A DNA stretch of 64,000 bases from Xylanibacter ruminicola (GTDB lineage: Bacteria > Bacteroidota > Bacteroidia > Bacteroidales > Bacteroidaceae), in the NCBI GenBank assembly GCA_015060625.1, contig SUYC01000007.1, positions 1 to 64,000 on the forward strand. Reading direction: 5' to 3'. The translations under genes and the position numbers were made by a program. Below the pieces are notes generated by a model. It made no database searches, was not told the DNA's origin, and saw only the letters and a program-made list of their open reading frames with translations. Below are positions 41,364-50,162 of this stretch, piece by piece; within the stretch, counting starts at the first letter, position 1, and each line of letters begins with the position of its first letter.

Positions 41364-44300
41364 TTATTGCATTCTTTGCAATCCCTCCCAGCGCACGTTC
41401 CAACGGCCATCTTTGGGGAAGCCTGGGTTCAGGGGATCGCTGCATCCATCCCAACCGGCACACATCATCGCCACAGCTGTGAGCAGTGCCCCGTTTCCGG
41501 GCAGATAGATGCGCAAGCGGTCGGCAGTCTGGAAGTTATGACCGCTGGGCAGATAGGTGTTCTTCTGCGTATCGATGAGTAGGGCTTTGAGGGCTGTCTC
41601 GGGCTGACCTAAACGGGCGGCGGTCATGGCTATCATGCCGTAGTCCCAGCCCCAGGTGGTTTGCCAGTTCCAGTTCTGCATCACCCAATCCAGCGTGCGC
41701 TGCATCTTCTCCTGATCATATAAATCGGTGCATGGCAGCAGGCCGCATGCGCCCAGTACGGCCGGGTGGTCGTTGCGGCACTTGTCGGCAAAGGTCTCTA
41801 CTTTCTTGCTGGTGGCATCAAAGGGGTCGAAAGCCTCATGATGCTTGTTGTTGCCAATCTGTAGGCCTGCGGTATAGATGCCATCAGTTTCGGGCAGAGG
41901 CGACAGGTGGGTTATGATGTCATCCCACTTCGGGTTTCGTGTCAGGCCTTGGCGTTCGCGCCACGCATTGGCAACCTTCAAACCGTATTGCCAATATGCC
42001 AACTCGAACGGCTGATTGTACGAGATATCCTTGGTCATGCATTCCTGCATGGCGGTGGCACCTTTCAAGGTGTAGCGCTTCAGCTTCGCATCGTAGCTCA
42101 CAAAATCGGCCATAAACGTAGCGGTGGTTTCAACCTGCTCGCCGTAGGCTTTCAGCGTTTCGGTGGTAGGATTGGCACGATACATCTCCTCGGCCAGATA
42201 GATATAGTGGGGCTGTTGCCAGATCAGGAACGAACCGGTGTTCGAGGGAGCTTCGCCTGCCCAGGGATCTGTCATCTTCATCCAGCGTGCACCCTTGAAA
42301 CCCTGTCGCTGGGCTATCTGTCGGGCAACGGGATAGGCCACCTGGTTATACCACTGCAGCATCTGAGCAACCACCTCGGGACGATTCCAAAGGGTGAAAT
42401 CTACGGCATGCCACCAGGTCATCTCTAAGTGTGGGCGACCGAACCAGCTGTTGTAAGTAAGTCCGGTTTCCTGTGGTGGCATGTTGTTGGCGCAGTTAAT
42501 CTGAGTGAGGTATTGTGAGAGTACCACGCGGCGCTCCAATTCCTTGGCACGCGCATCGGTACACTGCGAGAAGTCAACGATTGCCCCCGATTTCCACCAG
42601 CTATTCCAATGCCGCAATGTGGCCTTGTGATACTGGTCGTACTCAAAACTAACAATACTAGCCCGCTTAGCTTCTCCCGGCAGATACTCTGCCGAAACGG
42701 TAAGCACCTCGTCGTCGGCCACCAGCTCAAACTCATGATGGTCGCATCTGCTCAGGGTGGCTCGTCCTTCCCACTGCAACAGTACGTAATAGGTGGTGGC
42801 GTCGAGGGTGCGCTTAATCAGAGCTTTCTGGGGCTCTTGTTCTACAATCTCCGACAGGTGCTTTTCGGGATGGTTCCAGTCGCTGGCATCATCGGCATGC
42901 TTGCCTGTGGGGTAGGGAAAGCGCAAGCGGATGGTGGCTTGCTGCGTCTTGAGCAACTGACTGACGATACGAGCATAAACAGCATCCTTGGCAGGGTGAA
43001 CACCTGTGGTCACTTCTACCTTCTGACCGTCGGCAGTGAAGGTTGATTCAATCTCGCCATCCAGCAGTTTCTGTTCCTGACGGATGTTGGTAAGTTGTTG
43101 TAGGCGAATAGGGTTGCCGCTGCCATCGGTGAGATGCAATCCCAGTGCGCCTAAGTTTAAGCGGTGGGGGTTAATACGAAAAAAATCGGTTGCCTCTTTG
43201 TGGCGACCGTCCTCTGCTTTCTTGTATTCTACGGCATATACCTCAGGATGCCCATGCCCAAAGTCGAAGGCTTTTTCCGATTCCGAAGGTTTCAATCCCT
43301 TGGTGTTCGGAAACTGGTGCCACCCCCAATCACTCATGGCGCACAACGGTACACCTGTCTGATAATCGTTGGGGTACGACTGTACCCCCGTGACATCCAC
43401 GGTGGTTACAAAGTGACCGTTACCAACCGACAGTGACGACAGTGCATCGGCTTGGGTGATGATTGGGTTGTTGCGATTAACAACAGCGTGACGGTCTATA
43501 GAGGCCGTCACGTTGTTGATATTGTATCCTAACTGTTCCATTTCGAGCGAGGCCCAGATGAACGGGCCTACACCTTTGGCATCGTTGTCGCGAATAGGTT
43601 CCGACAGATAGTAATCGAAACTGCCATCGCGGCGGGTATTCTCTTTGACTGTCGCTTTGGGGTTTATCTTCTTCAGCGCTGCCTCTACCTCGGGTGTAGC
43701 GGCCGGACCGAGTCCTGCTACCGAACAACACTGGGTGAGCGAGATGGTTTGATCCTCGTTGACGCGGATAAAGTTGTTGATGATTCCTTTGTAGGCCTTG
43801 ATGCCGGCATCGCGATATTTAGTACCAAGGTAACCTTTATTATAAGCCTTGAGCAGCACGTAGGCAAACATTGACGAGCAGGTTGACTCCAGATAGTTGC
43901 CCTGCTTCTGAGGCTGGTCCATCACCTGATACCAAACGCCAGTCTTCTTGTCTTGCCATTTGATAACAGCGTCCAGATCCTTTTTCAGCAGGTCGATCAC
44001 CTCCTGGCGACGGGCGTAGTTTTCGGGCAGGGCATCGAGCACCTCGATGAGAGCCATCGAGAACCAACCCTGCGCGCGGCCCCAGCAGTGCTGTGAAAGT
44101 CCTGTCGTCTTATCGGCCCAGAAGGTGTTACGGGTCTCGTCGTAGGCATGACGGTTCAAACCTGTCTTGGGGTCGAGTGTACGCTCATAGGTTATCTTGA
44201 GCTGGTTCACAGCATCGTCGTAAATCTTGTTGATAGCACCTTTCTTGGCATCCTTGGCTGTGGTGGTGATGGGAGCGGTGAGTGTGCGGAAAGGCAGTCC

Positions 44301-46157
44301 CATGAATATACCATCGAGCCATACCTGGTAGGCATAGATGGCCTTGTGCCAGAATACCTTGTCGGCGATGGTGCGGGGCTGATTCTGCAACTGCTTCATC
44401 ATCGTCTTCATCGCTGCCAGGTTCTTAGCCTCGGGCCACTGCTGGTACATACGGGTAACGAAATGACCAGTACGTACGTTGTCGAGGTTATAATCCAAGA
44501 TGTCGTAGTTGCGGATGTCGCCCTTGGCGTTAATCATCGTGTCGGTATATTCCTGACAGTACTTGCGGATGTTGTCGCCACCATATTTAAGATAGGTGTC
44601 GAGCATGCCTTCCAGTTCAATGCCCATCACGTAGCTCCACTTGGGCTTCTGAGAGAAGTCCAGCAGATAGCTCTTGGGATTGCGCTGCATCTCACTGTAG
44701 GTCATCCACTCAGAATAGTGCTGGTAAGGAGCCTTGAGCAGGGCCAGCGAACCGTTGATGAACAAACGGTCGAAGTTGACGTTGCGGGTCTTGCCACTCA
44801 TAAAGTTGCCGCTCTTGACACCATTGAAGTGACAGTTCTTGACATTGATGTCGTAAACAAATGTATCTTCGTCGAGACCGATAATCTGCACACCATACTG
44901 CGACTGCTGACTGGTGACATTCTCCATATATACGTTGCGAACGATGGGGTAGTAGCCACGGCAGCATATCTCGTTGTGCTCGTAGTCGAGATTAATCTTC
45001 AGGACGCTCTCCTTACACTTACCAACGGTGATGTTACGCATGTTGATATTTTCGATGATACCACCACGGCAGCTGTTGGTCTTGATGCGCAGTACGCGCT
45101 CCAACTCGGGCGAATCCATCACACAATCGTGAGCATACACATTCTGGCAACCGCCCGAAATCTCTGAGCCTACTACCACACCGCCATGACCGTTCTTCAT
45201 CTCGCAATTGCGGATGATGATGTTCTTGGAAGGCATGTTGCGCTCACGTCCGTCGCGGTTACGTCCGCTCTTGATGGCGATACAGTCGTCGCCGGTGTTG
45301 AAGAAACAGTCTTCTATCAGCACGCGGTCGCAGCACTCGGGGTCGCAACCGTCACCGTTAGGGCCGTCGTTAATCATTTTCACGCGACGAACGGTGATAT
45401 CGGTGGAGTGCAGAGGATGAATCACCCAGAAAGGCGAACGCAGCAGTGTGACATCCTCAAGCAGAATGCCTTCGCACTTATTGAAGCTAACCAGCTGTGG
45501 GCGCAGACCATCCTGAGCGGTGAAAATGCGCTCGGGGGTACGCTCACCTTTTTCATTATACATTGGTACGCCGTCTTCACCATTCTTTAACAGGCGCGCG
45601 CGAGAACCGCCACGCTGACTGATGGTGCCCTCTTTCCATCCAAAACGGGGATTACCATTCCAAGGCCACCAAGTGTCGTTGCTACCGCCACCGTCGATGG
45701 TTCCCTTACCGGTAATAGCAATATCCTTAGCCTTGAAAGCATAGACACAAGGCGAGAGATTAAAGCACTCCAAACCTTCCCATGAGGTTTCTACGATGGG
45801 GTAGAGCTCGGGCTGGAAGGCAAACTCGAGTACGGCTCCCTCCTGCACCTCCAGGTTCACACCGCTCTTCAGTTCGATGGCACCTGTCAGAAACTTCTGA
45901 TTGGCAGGAATCACCACGCGTCCGCCACCCTTCTTCGAGCAGAGGTCGATGGCTTTCTGGATAGCCTTCTGGTTCTTGGCGGCTGTGTTGGTGGTTTTTG
46001 CGCCATACTTAGTAATCAGGTAAGCCTTATCGGCAAACTTTGGGGTTCGGATACTCTGTTCAATCTGACGGTACTGTGCCTCGTCCCACTGCTGAGCTGT
46101 TGCTAACAGGGGTGTCAGCACACAGAGCATCACAATCTGGAAAATTCTTTTAATCAT
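41364..46157 (-). CDS. Three-module pectin enzyme: GH28 + GH105 + six-hairpin glycosidase-like
   Basis: A 1597-residue secreted protein (signal to ATAQ, about 22). Module 1 (about 40-470) is a complete GH28: NGDGCDP, NTGDDCIAIKSG, NGHGGVVVGSE and VLRIKTN carry all catalytic and RIK residues. Module 2 (about 500-885) is GH105, an unsaturated rhamnogalacturonyl hydrolase (WSYVMGIELEGMLDTY, HAYDETRNTFWADKT, CWGRAQGWFSMALIEVLD, YLESTCSSMFAY). Module 3 (about 895-1597) is a six-hairpin glycosidase-like protein (GNGHFVTTVDVTGVQSYP, MSDWGWHQFPNT, PHLEMTWWHAVDFTLWN, TTWGWDYGMIAMTAARLG) of a group I cannot assign. Together the modules could remove GalA, unsaturated uronate and the next sugar from one oligosaccharide. 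The frame is continuous, with no sign of a stop between modules. Confidence 0.88.
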   Translation of the reverse strand: MIKRIFQIVMLCVLTPLLATAQQWDEAQYRQIEQSIRTPKFADKAYLITKYGAKTTNTAAKNQKAIQKAIDLCSKKGGGRVVIPANQKFLTGAIELKSGVNLEVQEGAVLEFAFQPELYPIVETSWEGLECFNLSPCVYAFKAKDIAITGKGTIDGGGSNDTWWPWNGNPRFGWKEGTISQRGGSRARLLKNGEDGVPMYNEKGERTPERIFTAQDGLRPQLVSFNKCEGILLEDVTLLRSPFWVIHPLHSTDITVRRVKMINDGPNGDGCDPECCDRVLIEDCFFNTGDDCIAIKSGRNRDGRERNMPSKNIIIRNCEMKNGHGGVVVGSEISGGCQNVYAHDCVMDSPELERVLRIKTNSCRGGIIENINMRNITVGKCKESVLKINLDYEHNEICCRGYYPIVRNVYMENVTSQQSQYGVQIIGLDEDTFVYDINVKNCHFNGVKSGNFMSGKTRNVNFDRLFINGSLALLKAPYQHYSEWMTYSEMQRNPKSYLLDFSQKPKWSYVMGIELEGMLDTYLKYGGDNIRKYCQEYTDTMINAKGDIRNYDILDYNLDNVRTGHFVTRMYQQWPEAKNLAAMKTMMKQLQNQPRTIADKVFWHKAIYAYQVWLDGIFMGLPFRTLTAPITTTAKDAKKGAINKIYDDAVNQLKITYERTLDPKTGLNRHAYDETRNTFWADKTTGLSQHCWGRAQGWFSMALIEVLDALPENYARRQEVIDLLKKDLDAVIKWQDKKTGVWYQVMDQPQKQGNYLESTCSSMFAYVLLKAYNKGYLGTKYRDAGIKAYKGIINNFIRVNEDQTISLTQCCSVAGLGPAATPEVEAALKKINPKATVKENTRRDGSFDYYLSEPIRDNDAKGVGPFIWASLEMEQLGYNINNVTASIDRHAVVNRNNPIITQADALSSLSVGNGHFVTTVDVTGVQSYPNDYQTGVPLCAMSDWGWHQFPNTKGLKPSESEKAFDFGHGHPEVYAVEYKKAEDGRHKEATDFFRINPHRLNLGALGLHLTDGSGNPIRLQQLTNIRQEQKLLDGEIESTFTADGQKVEVTTGVHPAKDAVYARIVSQLLKTQQATIRLRFPYPTGKHADDASDWNHPEKHLSEIVEQEPQKALIKRTLDATTYYVLLQWEGRATLSRCDHHEFELVADDEVLTVSAEYLPGEAKRASIVSFEYDQYHKATLRHWNSWWKSGAIVDFSQCTDARAKELERRVVLSQYLTQINCANNMPPQETGLTYNSWFGRPHLEMTWWHAVDFTLWNRPEVVAQMLQWYNQVAYPVARQIAQRQGFKGARWMKMTDPWAGEAPSNTGSFLIWQQPHYIYLAEEMYRANPTTETLKAYGEQVETTATFMADFVSYDAKLKRYTLKGATAMQECMTKDISYNQPFELAYWQYGLKVANAWRERQGLTRNPKWDDIITHLSPLPETDGIYTAGLQIGNNKHHEAFDPFDATSKKVETFADKCRNDHPAVLGACGLLPCTDLYDQEKMQRTLDWVMQNWNWQTTWGWDYGMIAMTAARLGQPETALKALLIDTQKNTYLPSGHNFQTADRLRIYLPGNGALLTAVAMMCAGWDGCSDPLNPGFPKDGRWNVRWEGLQRMQ

Positions 46158-46203
46158 CTGTATTTAGTAACGTTTATTAGTTTGCAGTCTCGCAATTTTG
46201 CTG

Positions 46204-46234
46204 CAAATATACAACAAAAGTGCTAAACTACAAA
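46204..46234 (-). promoter_or_regulatory. Consensus promoter of the three-module enzyme
   Basis: On the coding strand: TTTG (46234-46231), 19-nt spacer, TATATTTG (46211-46204), 46 nt before the ATG. No terminator is seen between it and trpA, so read-through from the trp operon is possible. Confidence 0.75.
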
Positions 46235-46264
46235 CTAATCAATACGCAAAATTCTACGTAAACG

Positions 46265-47041
46265 TTATCTTTCAAGGGCGTCAAACAGTTTGTCGAGGGC
46301 CTCGTCGGCGTTGTTGCTCTCATTCAGCAAGGTTACAAACTTCGAACCGATGATGGCACCTGCGGCATTCTGCTGGGCGGCTTCGAGCGTCTGCTTGTTG
46401 CTGATGCCGAAACCAATCATACGTGGGTTGCGCAGATTCATAGCGTTGATGCGACGGAAATACTCTTGTTTGGCTTCGTCGAAACTCTTCTGTGCACCGG
46501 TGATGGCTGCACTCGACACCATATACACAAAACCATCGGTATTATCGTCGATAAAGCGGATGCGCTCTTCGCTGGTTTCTGGAGTGATGAGCATGATGAT
46601 ACGCAAGTCGTACTTGTCTGCAATGGGTTTTATTACTTCCTGATAATCCTTGAATGGCAGGTCGGGGATGATGGCACCACTCACGCCAGCCTCTACACAA
46701 CTCTGGCAGAAATCCTCGATACCGTAGTGCAGAATAGGGTTCAGATAGCCCATCAGTACCAGTGGAATCTGAACCTGATCCTTGATGGCTTTGAGCTGAC
46801 TGAAAAGGATATGCAGGTTCATGCCGTTTTTCAGGGCCTGGGTGGCGGCACTCTGGATAACAGGACCGTCGGCCAATGGGTCGCTGAATGGGATGCCAAC
46901 TTCAATCATGGCAATACCACGGCGCTGCATGGCGAGAATCACATCGCCTGTGCCCTCCAATGTGGGGCAGCCTGCGCAGAAATAAAGGCTTAAAAGCTTT
47001 TTGTCGCCACGTTGTGCGAACAGTTGATTGATCTTGTTCAT
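46265..47041 (-). CDS. trpA: Tryptophan synthase alpha subunit
   Basis: A 258-residue (beta/alpha)8 barrel. The catalytic Glu and Asp are in [19 protein letters not shown], and the phosphate and substrate loops are [10 protein letters not shown] and [10 protein letters not shown] (compare the usual SxxGVTG). It cleaves indole-3-glycerol phosphate to indole and glyceraldehyde 3-phosphate and passes indole to TrpB. Last gene of the leftward trp operon, 20 nt after trpF. TrpB is encoded first in the operon, far from trpA, a typical Bacteroidales order. Confidence 0.97.
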   Translation of the reverse strand: MNKINQLFAQRGDKKLLSLYFCAGCPTLEGTGDVILAMQRRGIAMIEVGIPFSDPLADGPVIQSAATQALKNGMNLHILFSQLKAIKDQVQIPLVLMGYLNPILHYGIEDFCQSCVEAGVSGAIIPDLPFKDYQEVIKPIADKYDLRIIMLITPETSEERIRFIDDNTDGFVYMVSSAAITGAQKSFDEAKQEYFRRINAMNLRNPRMIGFGISNKQTLEAAQQNAAGAIIGSKFVTLLNESNNADEALDKLFDALER

Positions 47042-47061
47042 ATCTTTTTTATTTTAATTTT

Positions 47062-47700
47062 TCAATTCTTCAGCTTTTCAAGAAATCTTCTGATTTCTTC
47101 TGTATTTTTAAGGGCTGGAGCTGACTCGAAACGTGAGTTCAAATCGATGCCGATGCACTTGTTGTGATGGAAGTTGCGAACGCGCTCTGCGTCATCAGGA
47201 CCGATTCCACCGCTCAGCAGAAATGGCGTGCTGCCTGTATATGCATCGAGTACAGTCCAGTCGAACTTCTCACCATTGCCACCCACGCTCTTGCCTTTCG
47301 TGTCGAAAAGAAAGTCATCTACTATCCCTTCGTAGGGTTGGGTTAGTGCCAGGTCGTCGGTGGTGGCGATATTAAAGGCTTTGATGATTTTAATACCGAC
47401 AGGCAGGTGGGATTTCAATTGGATGATGTAACTGGGAGACTCCTGTCCGTGCAACTGGATAAAGTGGAGCGCAAAGTTGTTGACGGCCGACATGATGTCG
47501 CCGATGCTGGCATCTACAAACACGCCCACACGCTGACAGTGCTCTGGCAAATAGGCGGGCACTTCACTTACAAACCTGCTCGACTTTGGCCAGAAAATAA
47601 AGCCCATCCAATCAATTGAACATTGATCATTTAACATTGAACATTGTTCAACCTCGCGGATGTTCTCCGCCTCTCTCATACCACAAACCTTGATTATCAT
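47062..47700 (-). CDS. trpF: Phosphoribosylanthranilate isomerase
   Basis: A 212-residue barrel enzyme with the catalytic Cys in KVCGMRE, the catalytic Asp region VDDFLFDTKGKSVGGNG, and the C-terminal phosphate site FLLSGGIGPDDAE and GIDLNSRFE. It converts phosphoribosylanthranilate to CdRP. About 9 extra residues (EQCSMLNDQCSID) interrupt the first helix-strand junction (EVE...IDWMGFIF); they are encoded by a heptamer repeat at 47616-47650. The start codon overlaps the trpC stop region (47697-47700). Confidence 0.95.
   Translation of the reverse strand: MIIKVCGMREAENIREVEQCSMLNDQCSIDWMGFIFWPKSSRFVSEVPAYLPEHCQRVGVFVDASIGDIMSAVNNFALHFIQLHGQESPSYIIQLKSHLPVGIKIIKAFNIATTDDLALTQPYEGIVDDFLFDTKGKSVGGNGEKFDWTVLDAYTGSTPFLLSGGIGPDDAERVRNFHHNKCIGIDLNSRFESAPALKNTEEIRRFLEKLKN
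47616..47650. repeat. Heptamer repeat inside trpF
   Basis: Five 7-nt units on the + strand: TTGAACA, TTGATCA, TTTAACA, TTGAACA, TTGTTCA. They encode the extra residues near position 20 of TrpF. Confidence 0.88.
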
Positions 47701-48488
47701 AGCTTCTCAATAAATTCACGTAATGCTGATCCTGGATCGGCAGTCTTCATAAAGTTTTCGCCAATTAGGAAACCACGAAATCCTACCTCGCGCAGCGCCT
47801 TTACGGTATTGGGATTCGAGATACCACTCTCGCTCACCTTCACCACATTCTGTGGTAAGAGCTCTGCTAAGCGGAACGAGTTTTCGACATCGGTTACAAA
47901 CGAACCTAAGTTACGATTGTTGATACCGCACATGTCAGGCTCTAATTCTACGTATGCCAGTTCCTCGCGTGAGTGCATCTCTAAGAGTACTTCCAATCCT
48001 AACTCGTGGGCTGTATGAAGCAGACTGCGGCACTCAGTCAATGTCAGGTCGGCAGCTATCAATAAAACCGCCGAAGCACCACACAAGCGTGCTTGGAACA
48101 GTTGGTACTCGTCGATAACGAAATTCTTGTAGAGCACAGGGATGTTCACACCACTACGACGGGCTGTGCTGATAAAGTCATCGCAGCCGCCAAAATACTT
48201 CTCATCGGTCAGGATGCTCAGCGCAGCAGCACCGTTCTGTTGGTAGCTCAGGGGGATGATGTCGGGCTGGCCCTCCTCTTTAATCCAGCCCTTTGAGGGC
48301 GACTTGCGTTTGAACTCGGCAATGATTCCTGAGTCCGACGCTGTGAGGGCGCTCTTCATCGAAGCCACGCTAAAGTCGAGTATGGCCTCCACCTGCTTGT
48401 ATAACACCGAAGGTGCCACAGCCTGTTTGGCCGCCTCTACCTCCACGCGCTTATGCGCTACTATTTCCTGTAAAATATCCTTTGCCAT
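47697..48488 (-). CDS. trpC: Indole-3-glycerol phosphate synthase
   Basis: A 263-residue barrel enzyme with the family signature FKRKSPSKGWI and catalytic region ALSILTDEKYFGGC; later strands are ASAVLLIAADLT, GINNRNLGSF and VSESGISNPN. It closes the indole ring, making indole-3-glycerol phosphate from CdRP. ATG 48488 (MAKDILQEIVAHKR) is chosen over an upstream in-frame codon at 48506, which would use the palindrome region as coding. It overlaps trpF by 4 nt. Confidence 0.96.
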   Translation of the reverse strand: MAKDILQEIVAHKRVEVEAAKQAVAPSVLYKQVEAILDFSVASMKSALTASDSGIIAEFKRKSPSKGWIKEEGQPDIIPLSYQQNGAAALSILTDEKYFGGCDDFISTARRSGVNIPVLYKNFVIDEYQLFQARLCGASAVLLIAADLTLTECRSLLHTAHELGLEVLLEMHSREELAYVELEPDMCGINNRNLGSFVTDVENSFRLAELLPQNVVKVSESGISNPNTVKALREVGFRGFLIGENFMKTADPGSALREFIEKL

Positions 48489-48501
48489 AATCCTCTTTCT
48501 T

Positions 48502-48517
48502 GGCACGGATCCGTGCC
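48502..48517. repeat. Perfect 16-bp palindrome between trpD and trpC
   Basis: GGCACGGATCCGTGCC. Half of it (ATCCGTGCC) is also the last unit of the repeat between trpG and trpE. It has no T tract on the coding side. Confidence 0.9.
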
Positions 48518-48524
48518 TAAAATT

Positions 48525-49535
48525 CTAACTATTGAGTTCTACGAATTTCTTGAAGGTGCGGAGGGCAGCACCGCTGTCGATACTCTCGCGGGCTATCTCT
48601 ATGCACTCCTCGATACTCTTCTCACCCTTCTCCAGAACCTGGATGCCGAAGGCGGCATTGGCCAATACGATGTTCTTCTGGGCTGGCAGGGCACGGTTCT
48701 CCAGTACACTATCAAATATCTGTGCTGCTTCTTCCTCGGTAGCTCCGCCAACAAGTTCTTCGGGCTTGGCAATTTCAAATCCCAGATCCTGAGGTTTGAA
48801 GATACGCTCGTAGTTCTTGGTGGTAACCTTGAAATCGCCTGTCAGCGAGATCTCGTCGTAACCATCAATCGAGTTCACGATACCATAGTCGATACCAATC
48901 TTTTGATAAACCTGATTGTACAGGCGCATCTGGTCGAGGTTGGCCACGCCTAAAAGCTGACACTTGGGCTGGCTAGGATTTACCAGCGGACCTAACAGAT
49001 TAAAAATCGTTGGGAACTGCAGGGCTTTGCGGATAGGACCCACAAACTTCATGGCCTTGGCAAACAGTTGGGCGTGCAGATATACGATGCCTGCTTCGTT
49101 CAGACTGCGATTCAGTTTGTCGATATCGTCGGTAAACTTAATACCGTGGTGCTGAATCACATTCGATGCGCCCGATACGCTAGTGGCTGCGTAGTTACCA
49201 TGCTTAGCCACCTTGTAGCCCGCACCAGCAATGACAAAGCAACTGGTGGTAGAGATGTTAAAGGTGTTCTTGCGGTCGCCACCGGTACCAACCACGTCGA
49301 TGTAGCGGTCGGCATTCAGAATGGCTGGTACGCCTGTTTCTAAGATACCATCGCGGAAACCAAGCAGTTCATCTACTGTTACACCACGCATCTGCAAGGC
49401 AGTGAGCAAGGCTGTAATCTGCTCTGTAGGAAACTCACTTTGGGTGATACCAATCAGAATATTCTTCATTTCTTCACGAGTCAGCTCCTCGTGGTTCAGC
49501 ATCCTGTTCAGGATGTCTTTCATTGTCTGTGCCAT
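48525..49535 (-). CDS. trpD: Anthranilate phosphoribosyltransferase
   Basis: A 336-residue enzyme with the PRPP-binding loop VGTGGDRKNTFNIST, KHGNYAATSVSGASN and the substrate region PTIFNLLGPLVNP. It joins anthranilate to PRPP. It starts from ATG 49535; MKDILNR, 4 codons later, is the alternative start. A heptamer repeat fills the 30-nt gap to trpG, and trpC follows after 36 nt containing the 16-bp palindrome. Confidence 0.96.
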   Translation of the reverse strand: MAQTMKDILNRMLNHEELTREEMKNILIGITQSEFPTEQITALLTALQMRGVTVDELLGFRDGILETGVPAILNADRYIDVVGTGGDRKNTFNISTTSCFVIAGAGYKVAKHGNYAATSVSGASNVIQHHGIKFTDDIDKLNRSLNEAGIVYLHAQLFAKAMKFVGPIRKALQFPTIFNLLGPLVNPSQPKCQLLGVANLDQMRLYNQVYQKIGIDYGIVNSIDGYDEISLTGDFKVTTKNYERIFKPQDLGFEIAKPEELVGGATEEEAAQIFDSVLENRALPAQKNIVLANAAFGIQVLEKGEKSIEECIEIARESIDSGAALRTFKKFVELNS

Positions 49536-49538
49536 ATC

Positions 49539-49566
49539 TCTTAATTCTTAATTCTAAACTCTTAAC
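49539..49566. repeat. Heptamer repeat at the trpG-trpD junction
   Basis: Four 7-nt units on the + strand: TCTTAAT, TCTTAAT, TCTAAAC, TCTTAAC, covering the whole gap and touching the trpG stop codon. Confidence 0.85.
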
Positions 49567-50129
49567 TATAAAAACATCCAGTTCTGTAGCATCTTCTTAC
49601 CGTCGGGGGTGAGGACACTCTCGGGGTGGAACTGTATGCCGCGGATGTTCAGCGTCTTGTGGCGCAGGGCCATAATCTGTCCCTCATCTGATACTGCAGT
49701 CACTTCGATACAGTCGGGCAGTTGCTCTTTTGATACCACCCACGAGTGGTAACGACCGATGGTGATGTCGCGTTCGATACCGCTGAAAATGGGGTCGTCG
49801 CCGATGATGTGACAAGGTGTGGCTACACCATGGAACACATCGCTCAGATTCTCCAGCTTACCACCGAAGGCTTCGCCGATGGCTTGGTGACCTAAGCACA
49901 CTCCTAAAATGGGTTTGGTGCCTGCGTAGGTCTTAATCACGTCGAGCAGTAGTCCTGCCTCACTTGGAATGCCGGGACCAGGACTCAAGATAATCTTGCT
50001 GTATGGTTCCAAATCCTCAAGTTTGAACTGGTCGTTACGCAGCACCGTTACTTCGGCACCCAGTTCCTTTACCAAATGACTCAGATTATATGTAAACGAG
50101 TCGTAGTTATCAATAATGACTATTTTCAT
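49566..50129 (-). CDS. trpG: Anthranilate synthase glutamine amidotransferase subunit
   Basis: A 187-residue class I glutamine amidotransferase. Oxyanion loop SPGPGIPSEAG, catalytic Cys in GVCLGHQAIGEAFGG, and His-Glu of the triad in IQFHPESVLTP. It supplies ammonia to TrpE for anthranilate formation. The segment GRYHSWVVSKEQLP fits the trpG/pabA branch; the operon position makes TrpG the right name. Confidence 0.96.
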   Translation of the reverse strand: MKIVIIDNYDSFTYNLSHLVKELGAEVTVLRNDQFKLEDLEPYSKIILSPGPGIPSEAGLLLDVIKTYAGTKPILGVCLGHQAIGEAFGGKLENLSDVFHGVATPCHIIGDDPIFSGIERDITIGRYHSWVVSKEQLPDCIEVTAVSDEGQIMALRHKTLNIRGIQFHPESVLTPDGKKMLQNWMFL

Positions 50130-50133
50130 AATA

Positions 50134-50162
50134 AATCCGTGTTAATCCGTGTAATCCGTGCC
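50134..50162. repeat. Tandem repeat filling the trpE-trpG gap
   Basis: Three units on the + strand: AATCCGTGTT, AATCCGTGT, AATCCGTGCC (periods 10 and 9). They occupy practically the whole space between the two genes and abut the trpE stop codon. Confidence 0.9.

Noticed and set aside
41364..46157. Frameshift or missed stop joining separate GH28, GH105 and third-module genes
   Set aside because: The frame is continuous over all three modules, linkers are present, and there is only one signal peptide and one promoter.
47616..47650. CRISPR-like array or integration site at the short tandem repeats
   Set aside because: Units are 7-10 nt with no spacers and no cas genes in the window.
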